Positions 50,399 to 61,829 of a stretch of DNA of 64,000 nt are shown here, piece after piece. The notes below the pieces were generated by a model. That model was not told the origin of the DNA, did no database searches, and saw nothing but the letters and a program-made list of their open reading frames with translations. The stretch is from AC-32 sp038236705. GTDB taxonomy: Bacteria > Actinomycetota > Thermoleophilia > Gaiellales > Gaiellaceae. Where the stretch lies: NCBI GenBank assembly GCA_038236705.1, contig JBBRZN010000009.1, forward strand, positions 1-64,000. The letters are read 5' to 3'. Numbering within the stretch: position 1 is the first letter of the stretch; each line of letters begins with the position of its first letter. Both the position numbers and the translations under genes were made by a program.

Positions 50399-51171
50399 TC
50401 GGAGGTGTACCCCCCGCGGCGCTCGTCGCGGAGGAGCTTGCCCTCCTCGAGAGCGATCACGCGCTTGCGCATCTTGTCGACCATCTCGCGGTCGTGGGTG
50501 GCCATCACGATCGTCGTTCCCGAGCGGTTGATCCGGTAGAGCAGCTGCATGATCCCCACGCTCGTGTCGGGATCGAGGTTCCCGGTCGGCTCGTCGCAGA
50601 TCAGGAGCGGCGGGTGGTTGACGAATGCGCGCGCGATCGAGACGCGCTGCTGCTCGCCGCCGGAGAGCTCGTCGGGAAGCGACGACATCTTGTGCGAGAG
50701 CCCGACGAGGTTCAGCACCTCGGGCACCTTGCGGCGAATGGAGTTCGCGTTCTCGCCCTGCACCTTGAGTGCGTAGGCGACGTTCTCGGCGGCGCTGCGG
50801 TTCGGGAGGAGCTTGAAGTCCTGGAAGACGCAGCCGACGTTGCGGCGCAGCAGCGGCACCTTCGAGCGCTTGAGGCGCGTCAGGTCGCGGCCGCCGACGA
50901 AGATCTTGCCCGCGGTCGGCTCGAGCTCCTTGAGCACGAGGCGGATCACGGTGGACTTGCCCGAGCCCGAGGCCCCGACGATGAAGACGAACTCGCCCTT
51001 GTCGATCACGAACGAGACGTCTCGTAGGGCGGCGACGTCCGGCTCGTAGATCTTCGTCACGTTCTCGAAGACGACCATTGCCGAGCTCGAGGGAGCAGGC
51101 GGCGGCAATACGGGCTCGTGGGCGAGGACCGCTGTACCTGAGTCTGTGTGCTGGAGGTCGGTGTCCTGCAC
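50395..51171 (-). CDS. ftsE: cell division ATP-binding protein FtsE
   Basis: 258 residues (MVVFENVTKIYEPDVAALRD is an alternative start, with the upstream ~32 residues as a proline-rich extension). Walker A VGASGSGKSTVIRLVLKELE, the signature LSGGEQQRVSIARAFVNHPP and Walker B LLICDEPTGNLDPDTSVGIM, with THDREMVD, define an ABC ATPase. It partners with FtsX, to which it is coupled by ATGA. Confidence 0.93.
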   Translation of the reverse strand: MQDTDLQHTDSGTAVLAHEPVLPPPAPSSSAMVVFENVTKIYEPDVAALRDVSFVIDKGEFVFIVGASGSGKSTVIRLVLKELEPTAGKIFVGGRDLTRLKRSKVPLLRRNVGCVFQDFKLLPNRSAAENVAYALKVQGENANSIRRKVPEVLNLVGLSHKMSSLPDELSGGEQQRVSIARAFVNHPPLLICDEPTGNLDPDTSVGIMQLLYRINRSGTTIVMATHDREMVDKMRKRVIALEEGKLLRDERRGGYTSE

Positions 51172-51240
51172 TGGAAAAGGGGGCGCGGCGTACGCTCGCG
51201 CCCGTCGGGCTGGGGCTCAGAACTCTAGCGAAACCTGCGG

Positions 51241-52351
51241 CTAGAACACCGTTCCGGCGGCCTTGGCGAGCAGGTATTCGCGCACGAAGTCGTCGAGGTC
51301 GCCGTCGAGCACCGCCTGCGTGTTGCCGGTCTCGTAGTCGGTGCGGTGATCCTTGACGAGCTGATACGGATGGAGCACGTAGCTGCGGATCTGGCTCCCG
51401 AAGCCGATGTCCTGGGCAGCGCCGCGCTCTTTCGCGAGCTCCTCCTCGCGCCGCTCCTGTTCCTGCTCGAGCAGCCTTGACTTGAGGATGCGCAGCGCTG
51501 TCTGCTTGTTCGAGCTCTGGGAGCGCTCGTTCTGGCACTGAACGACGATCCCGGTGGGGATGTGCGTGATGCGGACCGCGGAATCGGTCTTGTTCACGTG
51601 CTGGCCGCCGGCGCCGCTCGCGCGGTAAGTGTCGATGCGGAGGTCGCTCTCGTCGATCTCGACGTCGGCCTCCTCGGGCAGGAGCGGACTGACGATCACC
51701 TGGGCGAAGCTCGTGTGGCGGCGGTGCGCCTGGTCGAACGGGCTCTGGCGGACGAGCCGGTGGACGCCGCGCTCGGCCTTGAGGATCCCGTAGGCGTTCT
51801 CGCCGCGCACCGAGAAGGTGGCCGACTTGAGGCCCGCCTCCTCGCCGGCGCTCGCCTCGAGCAGGTCGGTCTGGAAGCCGCGGCCCGCGGCCCAGCGCAG
51901 GTACATGCGCAGGAGGATCTCGGCCCAGTCCTGCGCATCGGTGCCGCCGGTGCCGGCGTGGATCGTGACGAGCGCGTCGCCCGCGTCGTACTCGCCGGAG
52001 AAGAGCGCGTCTTCCTGCAGGCGGTCGAGCTCCTTGCGCAGAGGGGCGATCGAGGCCTCGATGTCGGCGGCCATGTCGCCGTCCATCGCCAGGAGCTCCT
52101 GGGCGTCCTGGTACTCCTGTGTCAGCCGGCGGTAGCGCTCGAGCCGCTTGGTCAGGCGCGCGTGCTCGGACGAGACCTGGGCCGCGTGCTGCGGGTCGTC
52201 CCAGAAGCCCGGAGCGCCGAGCTCCTGCTCCAGCTCGGCGATGCGCTGTTCCACGTGATCCGGGTCAAAGGTAATCACGGACCCAGGCGAGCTGGGCCCC
52301 GATCTCCTGGAGCTGCTGATCGAGCGGAACGGTCGGCGTCTGATCGGCCAT
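51241..52351 (-). CDS. prfB: peptide chain release factor 2 with programmed +1 frameshift
   Basis: The short first frame starts at ATG 52351 (MADQTPTVPLDQQLQEIGAQ) and meets TGA at 52265-52267 after GTC CGT GAT TAC CTT. A +1 slip on CTT TGA C enters the main frame (DPDHVEQRIAELEQELG...), continuing to 51241. The RF2 core has GTGGTDAQDWAEILLRMYLR and the GGQ motif in RASGAGGQHVNKTDSAVRI. RF2 reads UGA and UAA, and its own UGA controls its level. It lies between secA and ftsE. Confidence 0.95.
52265..52271 (-). promoter_or_regulatory. prfB programmed +1 frameshift site
   Basis: Minus-strand TAC-CTT-TGA-C: slippery CTT next to an in-frame TGA and C, the classical autoregulatory RF2 site. A clear Shine-Dalgarno-like hexamer upstream is not obvious. 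Confidence 0.85.
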
Positions 52352-52499
52352 CGCGGTTCGATGGTAGCGAGCGCGGGAGTTTTCCCCAGAAAGACATGTC
52401 CTTCGGCCCCGCACGAAAGCCGGACCGACCATCCACAAGCGGCAAAAAACCGCGTCGCGTGCAGCAAGTTCCAGCGGTCGTGGCCACTTCGGACCGGAC

Positions 52500-52516
52500 C
52501 CGGGGTCTGACCCCGG
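52500..52516. terminator. near-perfect hairpin between secA and prfB
   Basis: CCGGGGTC-T-GACCCCGG inside a 216-bp gap (52352-52567) that otherwise holds no gene. The arms are perfect with a single-base spacer. It could be a terminator of secA (minus strand) or a palindromic repeat; no T run is present. Confidence 0.5.
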
Positions 52517-52567
52517 TTTGGTGAAATGGGGCGTCGAAACCGGACGCGTCTGGGCGGGACGGTTTTG

Positions 52568-55288
<2,721 letters not shown>

Positions 55289-55330
55289 TCGCTTTAGGGT
55301 AGCGGCTCCGGGATGGTGCGCTCGGCCGCG

Positions 55331-55888
55331 CTAGAGGGGGGAGGCGGTCACCTCCCAGACGTTTCCGTCCAGTCGTGAGGCGCGGATCACGTAGGAATCG
55401 CTCCCGCGGGTGCCCAGGCGCTCGAGCTCCGGGATCGTGCCGAAGGCTCGCGCGCCGTCGACCGTCAACGTGCGCGCACCGTCGTTCACGACGAGTTCGA
55501 ACTCATCGCCTTCGGCCTCGAACTCGGCCACCTCGACGCGTCGGCCGGCTACGGCCCACACGTCCTCGCCCTGCCGGACGGCCTCGGCCCGGTACGGGGG
55601 CTCGATCGTCTGCTCGATCGCGTCGGCGAGCGGCCCGAGCGTGTCGGGAGGCTCGTCCTCGTCCACGACGAGGTCGCCGTTGGGCAGCGCGACGAAGTGC
55701 ACCTCGTCGCCGGAGACGCCGGGCGCCTCGGCCGAAGCGACGGCGTCCCAGCGACGGGGCCGCGGCACTCCATGGATCCCGGCGTTGCCCCAGTGCGGCC
55801 CCGGATCGACGATCGGCGCCGGCTCGGATTGCTCCAGGTGAGCCTCCCGCGCGAGCTTCTTGTGCAGCGGCTCGCGCCGGAAGATCAT
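55331..55888 (-). CDS. conserved hypothetical protein between secA and hpf
   Basis: 185 residues. The opening IFRREPLHKKLAREAHLEQS and the beta-rich remainder (VHFVALPNGDLVVDEDEPPD, GEDVWAVAGRRVEVAEFEAE) show no transmembrane segment and no named domain. ATG 55888 overlaps the HPF stop (ATGA), so it is co-translated with hpf. Presence in this conserved block suggests a housekeeping role that cannot be specified. Confidence 0.75.
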   Translation of the reverse strand: MIFRREPLHKKLAREAHLEQSEPAPIVDPGPHWGNAGIHGVPRPRRWDAVASAEAPGVSGDEVHFVALPNGDLVVDEDEPPDTLGPLADAIEQTIEPPYRAEAVRQGEDVWAVAGRRVEVAEFEAEGDEFELVVNDGARTLTVDGARAFGTIPELERLGTRGSDSYVIRASRLDGNVWEVTASPL

Positions 55889-56427
55889 TGCGGCTCGATC
55901 AGGCCGTAGTTCGCGTCACGGCGCCGATAGACCACGTTGATCTCGTTCGTCTCGTCGTTGCGGAAGACGAAGAAGTCGTGACCGATCAACTCGAGCTGAA
56001 GCACCGCGTCTCCCGGACTCATCGGTCCGACGGCGAACTGCTTCGTCTTGACGATCAGCGGCTCGTCCTCGTCCGGGACTACGGGGATCGTCTCGAGCGC
56101 GGGGCCGTTAGCGCGCGCGGCGCGCCGTCTGCGAGAGCGCCCCTGCTTCTTGTAGCGCGTGACCTGTCGCTCGAGCTTCTCGACGAGCTGGTCGATTGAC
56201 GCGCGCATGTCGGAGGTGGCCTCACGCGCCCGCAGCACCGGGCCGTTCGTCCAGATGGTCGCCTCCGCAACGTGGTTCTCGGCGATGGACGGATTCTTCT
56301 CCACCGCCAGCTCGAGCTCGATCCGCGGATCCGTCAGCTGCCGCTCGAGCTTGCCGAGCTTCTCCTCGGCGTAGCTGCGAATCGCGTCGCTGACCTCGAG
56401 GTTCCTGCCCTTCACCTGGAACTGCAT
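55885..56427 (-). CDS. hpf: long-form ribosome hibernation factor HPF/RaiA
   Basis: 180 residues. The N-terminal domain reads FQVKGRNLEVSDAIRSYAEE, KLGKLERQLTDPRIELELAV and HVAEATIWTNGPVLRAREAT. A linker follows, then the C-terminal dimerisation domain containing KTKQFAVGPMSPGDAVLQLE and HDFFVFRNDETNEINVVYRR. The long form makes 100S ribosome dimers in stationary phase or stress. Confidence 0.94.
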   Translation of the reverse strand: MQFQVKGRNLEVSDAIRSYAEEKLGKLERQLTDPRIELELAVEKNPSIAENHVAEATIWTNGPVLRAREATSDMRASIDQLVEKLERQVTRYKKQGRSRRRRAARANGPALETIPVVPDEDEPLIVKTKQFAVGPMSPGDAVLQLELIGHDFFVFRNDETNEINVVYRRRDANYGLIEPQ

Positions 56428-56461
56428 CGGCTCTCCTTCGACGCGGGTCCTCGCGAGGAAT

Positions 56462-57124
56462 CTAGCGGACGACCCGTGCGAACGTCACCACCTCGACCCG
56501 GCGGGCGCCGGCTTTGCGGAGCGCCGAGGCGGCCGCTGCGGCCGTCGCGCCGCTCGTGTAGACGTCATCCACGAGCGCGACAGCCCGCGGCGCTTTCGAG
56601 GCAGGGGCGAACGCACCGGTGACATTGCGCCGGCGGTCGGCGAGTGCCAGCCCGCGCTGGCGCGCAGCAGGGCGTGTGCGGGCCACCAGCGGCAGCACCG
56701 GCAGCGACCAGCGCACACCGAGCTCTCGCGCGAGCCGCTCGGCCGGGTGGTGACCGCGCTGAAGGTTCCGGGCTCGGTCCGGCGGGACGAACGTGAGCAC
56801 GCTCGAGCTCGGCGGCGGCAGCACGCCGGATACGATCTCCGCCGCCTCGGCGGCCAGGCCGCGGAGCCCACGCTCCTTCCACGCGCGCACCAGCCGCCGG
56901 ACATCGTGGTCGTAGGCGACCGCGGCGCGGGCGGACGCGAACGCCAGACGACGGCCGGAGCACTCCCGGCACCGCGCGACGGGCCAGGCGGTCGGAGCGC
57001 CGCAGCGGTCGCAGAACGGCGGTTCGAGTCGCGGCAGCCTCTCGCGGCAGGCCGCGCACAACTGCTCGCCCCCCGCGCCGCACACGGCGCAGCGCATCGG
57101 CAGTAAGAGATCCAGGAGTTTCAC
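56462..57124 (-). CDS. ComF-family phosphoribosyltransferase-like protein
   Basis: About 220 residues (GTG 57124 or 57136). Two N-terminal zinc knuckles (CAVCGAGGEQLCAACRERLP and FCDRCGAPTAWPVARCRECS) precede the type-I PRT fold with the PRPP loop AVALVDDVYTSGATAAAAAS and the RNLQRGHHPAERLARELGVR region. ComF-family proteins function in DNA uptake/competence in several bacteria; other family roles are unproven. Confidence 0.9.
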   Translation of the reverse strand: MKLLDLLLPMRCAVCGAGGEQLCAACRERLPRLEPPFCDRCGAPTAWPVARCRECSGRRLAFASARAAVAYDHDVRRLVRAWKERGLRGLAAEAAEIVSGVLPPPSSSVLTFVPPDRARNLQRGHHPAERLARELGVRWSLPVLPLVARTRPAARQRGLALADRRRNVTGAFAPASKAPRAVALVDDVYTSGATAAAAASALRKAGARRVEVVTFARVVR

Positions 57125-57208
57125 GTCACACCACACTCACCTCCTCCGACGAAGGTACGGCAGAACGCGTCACGCGTGGGTGACGCCTGTGTGACGGATC
57201 CGTGCCAG

Positions 57209-57946
57209 TCAGTCCCGAGGGGCGAACGCGCGGTCGGCCTCCGCAAGCGTCTCCTTCGAGCCCACGTCGTACCAACGGCCAGGAACACGCCACGCATACA
57301 CGTCCGTCCGGGGGTAGAGCCACTGCACCAGTCGTCCCGGCTGGTCGGGGTTGTTGCCCTCGGCCAGGTACGCGCCCACGAGCCCGAGAGCAGAGCGCGG
57401 GTAGAAGTAGAGCGCGATCCCCGTCAGGGTGCTGGTGGGCTGCTCCGGCTTCTCCTCGAAGAACGTGACGCGGTCGTCGTCGTCGAGCTCGATCGCGTTG
57501 TAGCGCCGGATCGCCTCGAGGTCGCCCACGTCGTAGACGCCGAGCGCGGGCGCGCCCTTCGCCCGCCCGAGCTCCACGAACGGCGCGAGACTCTCGCTGA
57601 AGAGGTTGTCGCCGGCGAGCACGAGCAGGTCGTCGTCGATCTCCGCAGCGCGGATCGCCAGGTCGAGGTCGCCGATCGCGCCCAGTTTCGTCTCCTCGTC
57701 GCTCGTCCCGTCGTCGAAGATCCGCACGGCGCCCGCGCCGTAGCCCCCCGCCCACTCCCTGAACGCAGCCGCGAACTTCGAGTTCGTCACCACGTGGATC
57801 TCGTCGAGCCCCGGCATCTCGTCCAGCCGCTCCAGCAGGTGCTCGAGCATCGGCTTGCCGCCCACCGGCAGCAACGCCTTGGGTCGGTCCCGGGTCAGCG
57901 GATAGAGCCGCGTCGCGTAGCCCGCGGCCAGGACGACGGCCTTCAC
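57209..57946 (-). CDS. sugar nucleotidyltransferase (RmlA/GalU-like)
   Basis: 245 residues. AVVLAAGYATRLYPLTRDRP and KALLPVGGKPMLEHLLERLD form the nucleotide-binding signature, followed by VLAGDNLFSESL (metal/catalytic Asp region) and FFEEKPEQPTSTLTGIALYF, VPGRWYDVGSKETLAEADRA. It transfers a nucleotidyl group to a sugar phosphate. Exact sugar and base are not predictable. It belongs to the block with Ugd and SahH. Confidence 0.88.
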   Translation of the reverse strand: MKAVVLAAGYATRLYPLTRDRPKALLPVGGKPMLEHLLERLDEMPGLDEIHVVTNSKFAAAFREWAGGYGAGAVRIFDDGTSDEETKLGAIGDLDLAIRAAEIDDDLLVLAGDNLFSESLAPFVELGRAKGAPALGVYDVGDLEAIRRYNAIELDDDDRVTFFEEKPEQPTSTLTGIALYFYPRSALGLVGAYLAEGNNPDQPGRLVQWLYPRTDVYAWRVPGRWYDVGSKETLAEADRAFAPRD

Positions 57947-57953
57947 GCGCGCA

Positions 57954-59240
57954 CTACGTGCCTTCGTCCCAAGAAGCGAGGTACTTGGCCTGCTCCTCGG
58001 AGAGCTCGTCGATGGCGACGTCCATCGTCTCGAGCTTGAGCCGCGCGATCTCGGTGTCGATCTCCTCGGGCACCGGATAGACCTTCCGCTCCAGGCTGGC
58101 GGCGTTCTGGACGACGTACTCCGCCGAGAGCGCCTGGTTGGCGAACGACATGTCCATCACCTGCGCTGGATGACCCTCGGCGGCGGAGAGGTTCACGAGC
58201 CGGCCGTCTGCGATCAGGTAGATGCGCCGGCCGTCCTCGAGCTTGAACTCGTCCACGAACTGTCGCAGCGTCTGCGTCTCCACCGCGAGCGAGCGCAGCG
58301 CCGGAATCTCGATCTCGACGTTGAAATGGCCCGTGTTCGCCAGGATCGCGCCGTCCTTCATCTGGAGCATGTGCTCCCGCGTGATCACCGACTTGTCGCC
58401 GGTGGCGGTGACGAAGATGTCCCCGAACTGTGCCGCCTTCTCCATCGGCAGCACCTCGTAGCCGTCCATCGCGGCTTCGAGCGCTCGCAGCGGATCGACC
58501 TCGGTCACGATCACGTGCGATCCCATCCCCCGGGCTCGAAGCGCGACTCCGCGGCCGCACCAGCCGTAGCCGGCGACGACGAACTTGCGCCCGGCGAGCA
58601 GGATGTTGGTCGCGCGCACGATGCCGTCGATCGTCGACTGCCCCGTGCCGTAGCGGTTGTCGAACATGTGTTTCGTGAGCGCGTCGTTGACCGCGATCAC
58701 CGGGAAGCCGAGCGCGCCGTCGCGCTCCAGGGCCTTGAGGCGGATCACGCCGGTGGTCGTTTCCTCGGTCGCTCCGATGATGTCGCCGAGCTGCTCGCGC
58801 CGATGCGAATGGAGGACGCCGATCACGTCGGCGCCGTCGTCCATCGTCAGCTGAGGCTTGTGATCCACCGCGGCTTCGATGTGCTGGTAATAGGTGTCGT
58901 TGTCCTCGCCCTTGATCGCGAAGACGGAGATGTCGAACTCCTCGACGAGCGCGGCCGCCACGTCGTCCTGGGTCGAGAGCGGGTTCGAGGCGCAGAGCAC
59001 GACGTCCGCGCCGCCGTCCTTGAGGGTGCGCATCAGGTTCGCGGTCTCGCTCGTCACGTGCAGGCAGGCGGAAACCCGGTAGCCCGCGAGGGGCTGCTCG
59101 CCCGCGAAGCGGTCGCGAATCGCCGAGAGGACCGGCATCTGCCGGTCGGCCCATTCGATCCGGCTCGCGCCTTCGGCCGCGAGCGCTAGATCCTTGACGT
59201 CGAAACGCTTCGTGGTCGCCACGCGCGGCAGTCTACTCAC
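57954..59240 (-). CDS. ahcY: S-adenosylhomocysteinase
   Basis: 428 residues, the standard length. The NAD loop is KFVVAGYGWCGRGVALRARG, with CLHVTSETANLMRTLKDGGA and SNPLSTQDDVAAALVEEFDI for the substrate site, and an N-terminal RIEWADRQMPVLSAIRDRF. It hydrolyses S-adenosylhomocysteine to homocysteine and adenosine, removing the methyltransferase inhibitor. It sits between the sugar nucleotidyltransferase and cupin genes; its start overlaps the cupin end by 8 bp. Confidence 0.95.
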   Translation of the reverse strand: MSRLPRVATTKRFDVKDLALAAEGASRIEWADRQMPVLSAIRDRFAGEQPLAGYRVSACLHVTSETANLMRTLKDGGADVVLCASNPLSTQDDVAAALVEEFDISVFAIKGEDNDTYYQHIEAAVDHKPQLTMDDGADVIGVLHSHRREQLGDIIGATEETTTGVIRLKALERDGALGFPVIAVNDALTKHMFDNRYGTGQSTIDGIVRATNILLAGRKFVVAGYGWCGRGVALRARGMGSHVIVTEVDPLRALEAAMDGYEVLPMEKAAQFGDIFVTATGDKSVITREHMLQMKDGAILANTGHFNVEIEIPALRSLAVETQTLRQFVDEFKLEDGRRIYLIADGRLVNLSAAEGHPAQVMDMSFANQALSAEYVVQNAASLERKVYPVPEEIDTEIARLKLETMDVAIDELSEEQAKYLASWDEGT

Positions 59241-59646
59241 CGGTGCGCCCGTAGCGGTCCTCGAGCCGGACGACGTCGTCGAGCTGCGGCGTCGAGGCCT
59301 CGAGGATCGTCGTGTCCTCGACCGCGGTCAGGCGGTGCACCGTTCCCGGCGGGAAATGGAAGGCCGCCCCGGGGCCGATCACCTCCCTGTTCAGCATCCG
59401 CTCCCCGGGTGCGCTGAGCTCCAGCTTTGCGCGGCCCTCGAGGATGTACCAGGCCTCGTCCTTGATCTTGTGGAACTGGAGACTGAGCGACTCGCCGGCC
59501 TTGACGAAGAGGATCTTGCCCACATAGCCGTCCGTGACCGCCCAGATCAGCTCATGACCCCACGGCTTGTCCACCTTCTGGGGCTCGGATGCAAATTTGT
59601 CCAGCCCGCCGAGGTTCGGAGAGGTCAAATAATCGCGCCCCGCCAC
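59233..59646 (-). CDS. cupin (mannose-6-phosphate isomerase type II-like)
   Basis: 137 residues. Cupin motif 1 lies in SLQFHKIKDEAWYILEGRAK and motif 2 in VIGPGAAFHFPPGTVHRLTA; KPWGHELIWAVTDGYVGKIL is the lead-in seen in type-II phosphomannose isomerase-like cupins. It may isomerise a hexose phosphate or bind a sugar nucleotide. The nucleotidyltransferase cluster supports a sugar-related role. Confidence 0.8.
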   Translation of the reverse strand: MAGRDYLTSPNLGGLDKFASEPQKVDKPWGHELIWAVTDGYVGKILFVKAGESLSLQFHKIKDEAWYILEGRAKLELSAPGERMLNREVIGPGAAFHFPPGTVHRLTAVEDTTILEASTPQLDDVVRLEDRYGRTGE

Positions 59647-59673
59647 GAACGGCGCGAACCTACCACCCTCGGG

Positions 59674-60372
59674 CTACGCATGCGAGCCTGCCGGCCACGT
59701 CGGGTTCTCCGCCAGAAAGTCGTTCGCGACCCGCAGGTCCTTCGGTGTGTTCACCGTCAGCCAGATCCCCTCGTGGCGGAGCGCGCGCAGACGGCCCTCC
59801 GCCGCGAGCTCGGGGAAGGTCGTGGTCTCGTGGTCGCCGCGCTCGGGGAGGCGCTCGATCGCCTCTTCGCCGAGGACGTAGATGCCGCAGCTGACCCAGT
59901 GCTCGAGGCGCGGGGCCTCGCGGAAGCCGGTCACGAGCTCGTCATCGAGCTCGACTATTCCGAACGGCGACCGCAGCGGTACGACGGTGATCGTCGCTGC
60001 TCCCCCGCGGCTCCGGTGCAGCGCCAGCAGCTCGCGCAGATCGACGTCCACCAGTTCGTCGCCGTTCAGCGCGAAGAGGTCCCCCTGCTCCTGCCGGCTG
60101 GTCGCGGCGAAGCGGATGCCCCCGCCGCGGCCGAGCGGCTCGGGCTCGGGGACGGTCACGATCTCGGGGCCAAGGCCGTCGACGGCGGCAAACAGCTCCT
60201 CCTGCCCGGCCGCGCAGCTGACCAGCACGCGCTCGACGCCGGCCGCGGCGAGCTGCTCGACCTGGTAGGCGGCAAGCGGCCGCCCGCCGACCTCCACCAG
60301 CGCCTTCGGCCGCCCGGCCGCGGCGTCGCCGAGACGCTCTGCCTTGCCTCCCGCCAGGATGATCGCTTCCAC
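59674..60372 (-). CDS. nucleotidyltransferase (hexose-1-phosphate type)
   Basis: 232 residues. EAIILAGGKAERLGDAAAGR and PKALVEVGGRPLAAYQVEQL give the nucleotide-binding core; FALNGDELVDVDLRELLALH carries the metal-binding Asp, and HWVSCGIYVLGEEAIERLPE ends the fold. It resembles mannose-1-P guanylyl- or heptose nucleotidyltransferases more than RmlA. It is the second such enzyme in this cluster. Confidence 0.85.
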   Translation of the reverse strand: MEAIILAGGKAERLGDAAAGRPKALVEVGGRPLAAYQVEQLAAAGVERVLVSCAAGQEELFAAVDGLGPEIVTVPEPEPLGRGGGIRFAATSRQEQGDLFALNGDELVDVDLRELLALHRSRGGAATITVVPLRSPFGIVELDDELVTGFREAPRLEHWVSCGIYVLGEEAIERLPERGDHETTTFPELAAEGRLRALRHEGIWLTVNTPKDLRVANDFLAENPTWPAGSHA

Positions 60373-60475
60373 CTAAGGCGCCGCTTGCGGTGCCGTCGTC
60401 AGAACGGACGAGCTTTGCTCGTGCGTCCGTCGGGAATGACCGGTCGACCGGAATGAGTTCAAGCCGAAACCGCCC

Positions 60476-61819
60476 CTAAGCCTCGAGCTGGTGCTCGCGC
60501 TCCTCGGTCTCGGGGAGCGAGGCGAGCGGAGACGAGGCCCGGCCGATCCCCTCGTAGTCGAAGCCGGCCGACCGCGCCTGCTCGGGATCGAGGAGGTTGC
60601 GGCCGTCCAGGATCAGAGGCCGGCGCATGGCGCTCCGCACCCCGTCCGAGGCAAGCGTCTTCAGCTCGTCCCACTCGGTCACGATCACCGCGGCATCCGC
60701 CCCGGTCACCGCGTCGAGCACGCTGTCGCAGAAGGTGACGCCCTGGAGCAGGTGGGTCGCGTCGGCGACCGGGTCCCAGGTGCGCACCTCGGCGCCTTCC
60801 GCCAGCAGCCGCGAGGCGAGCACGAGCGACGGCGCCTCGCGCAGGTCGTCGGTGTTCGGCTTGAAGGCAAGCCCGAGCAGCGCGATCGTCTTACCGCGCA
60901 GCTTGCCCAGGTGCTTCTCGAGCTTGCCGATCACACGCCGCTTCTGGAGCTCGTTCACCTCGATCACGGCGTTCAGAAGCTGGAAGTGGTAGCCGGAGTT
61001 GGACGCGAGCTGCTTCAGGGCGACGCCGTCCTTGGGGAAGCAGCTTCCGCCCCAGCCGATTCCGGCGCGCAGGAAGTGCGGCCCCAGCCGGTGGTCGAGG
61101 CCGATGCCCTTGGCCACCTGCTCGACGTCCGCACCGGTTGCCTCGCAGACGTTGGCGATCTCGTTGATGAAGCTGATCCGCGTCATCAGGAACGCGTTGG
61201 CGGCGAGCTTGATCATCTCGGCGGAGGCGACGTCGGCGCGCACGATCGGCGCGTCGAGCGGCTCGTAGAGCGCGGCCACGGTGCCCGCGTCGGCCTCGGT
61301 GAAGGCGCCGACGACCAGGCGGTCCGGGCTCATGAAGTCCTGGACGGCGCTGCCTTCGGAGAGGAACTCCGGGTTGGAGACGTAGCCCACGTGCGCGAGG
61401 CCTCGCGCGTCGAGGGCGGCCCGCACCTTCTCGCCGGTCCCGACCGGCACCGTGCTCTTCATCACGAGGATCGCCCGCTCATCGAGCGCGGGGAGATGGT
61501 CGACCACCGTCCAAACCGCGGAGAGATCGGCGTCGCCGGAGTAGGTCGGGGGCGTGCCGACGCAGACGAACATGATCGGCGCCGAGACGACGTCGTGGAG
61601 CTCGGTAGTGAACTCCAGCCGCTCGCGGTTGCGCTCGAGCAGCTCGGCCAGTCCCGGCTCGTGCAGCGGCAGGCGGCCGGCCTGCAGGGCCTCGATGCGC
61701 TCGGGGAGGACGTCGCGAACGACCACCTCGTGCCCGAGCTCGGCGAAACAGGCGCCGGTGACGAGACCGACCCAGCCGGCTCCGAACACCCCGATTGCGG
61801 GCTTTTCTCCGGTCTTCAT
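60476..61819 (-). CDS. ugd: UDP-glucose 6-dehydrogenase
   Basis: 447 residues. NAD motif IGVFGAGWVGLVTGACFAEL, catalytic region GIGWGGSCFPKDGVALKQLA with the active Cys, and C-terminal VLDAVTGADAAVIVTEWDEL. It oxidises UDP-glucose to UDP-glucuronate for cell-surface polysaccharide or glycan synthesis. Codirectional with the flanking sugar genes. Confidence 0.93.
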   Translation of the reverse strand: MKTGEKPAIGVFGAGWVGLVTGACFAELGHEVVVRDVLPERIEALQAGRLPLHEPGLAELLERNRERLEFTTELHDVVSAPIMFVCVGTPPTYSGDADLSAVWTVVDHLPALDERAILVMKSTVPVGTGEKVRAALDARGLAHVGYVSNPEFLSEGSAVQDFMSPDRLVVGAFTEADAGTVAALYEPLDAPIVRADVASAEMIKLAANAFLMTRISFINEIANVCEATGADVEQVAKGIGLDHRLGPHFLRAGIGWGGSCFPKDGVALKQLASNSGYHFQLLNAVIEVNELQKRRVIGKLEKHLGKLRGKTIALLGLAFKPNTDDLREAPSLVLASRLLAEGAEVRTWDPVADATHLLQGVTFCDSVLDAVTGADAAVIVTEWDELKTLASDGVRSAMRRPLILDGRNLLDPEQARSAGFDYEGIGRASSPLASLPETEEREHQLEA

Positions 61820-61829
61820 GCGGAGGAGA

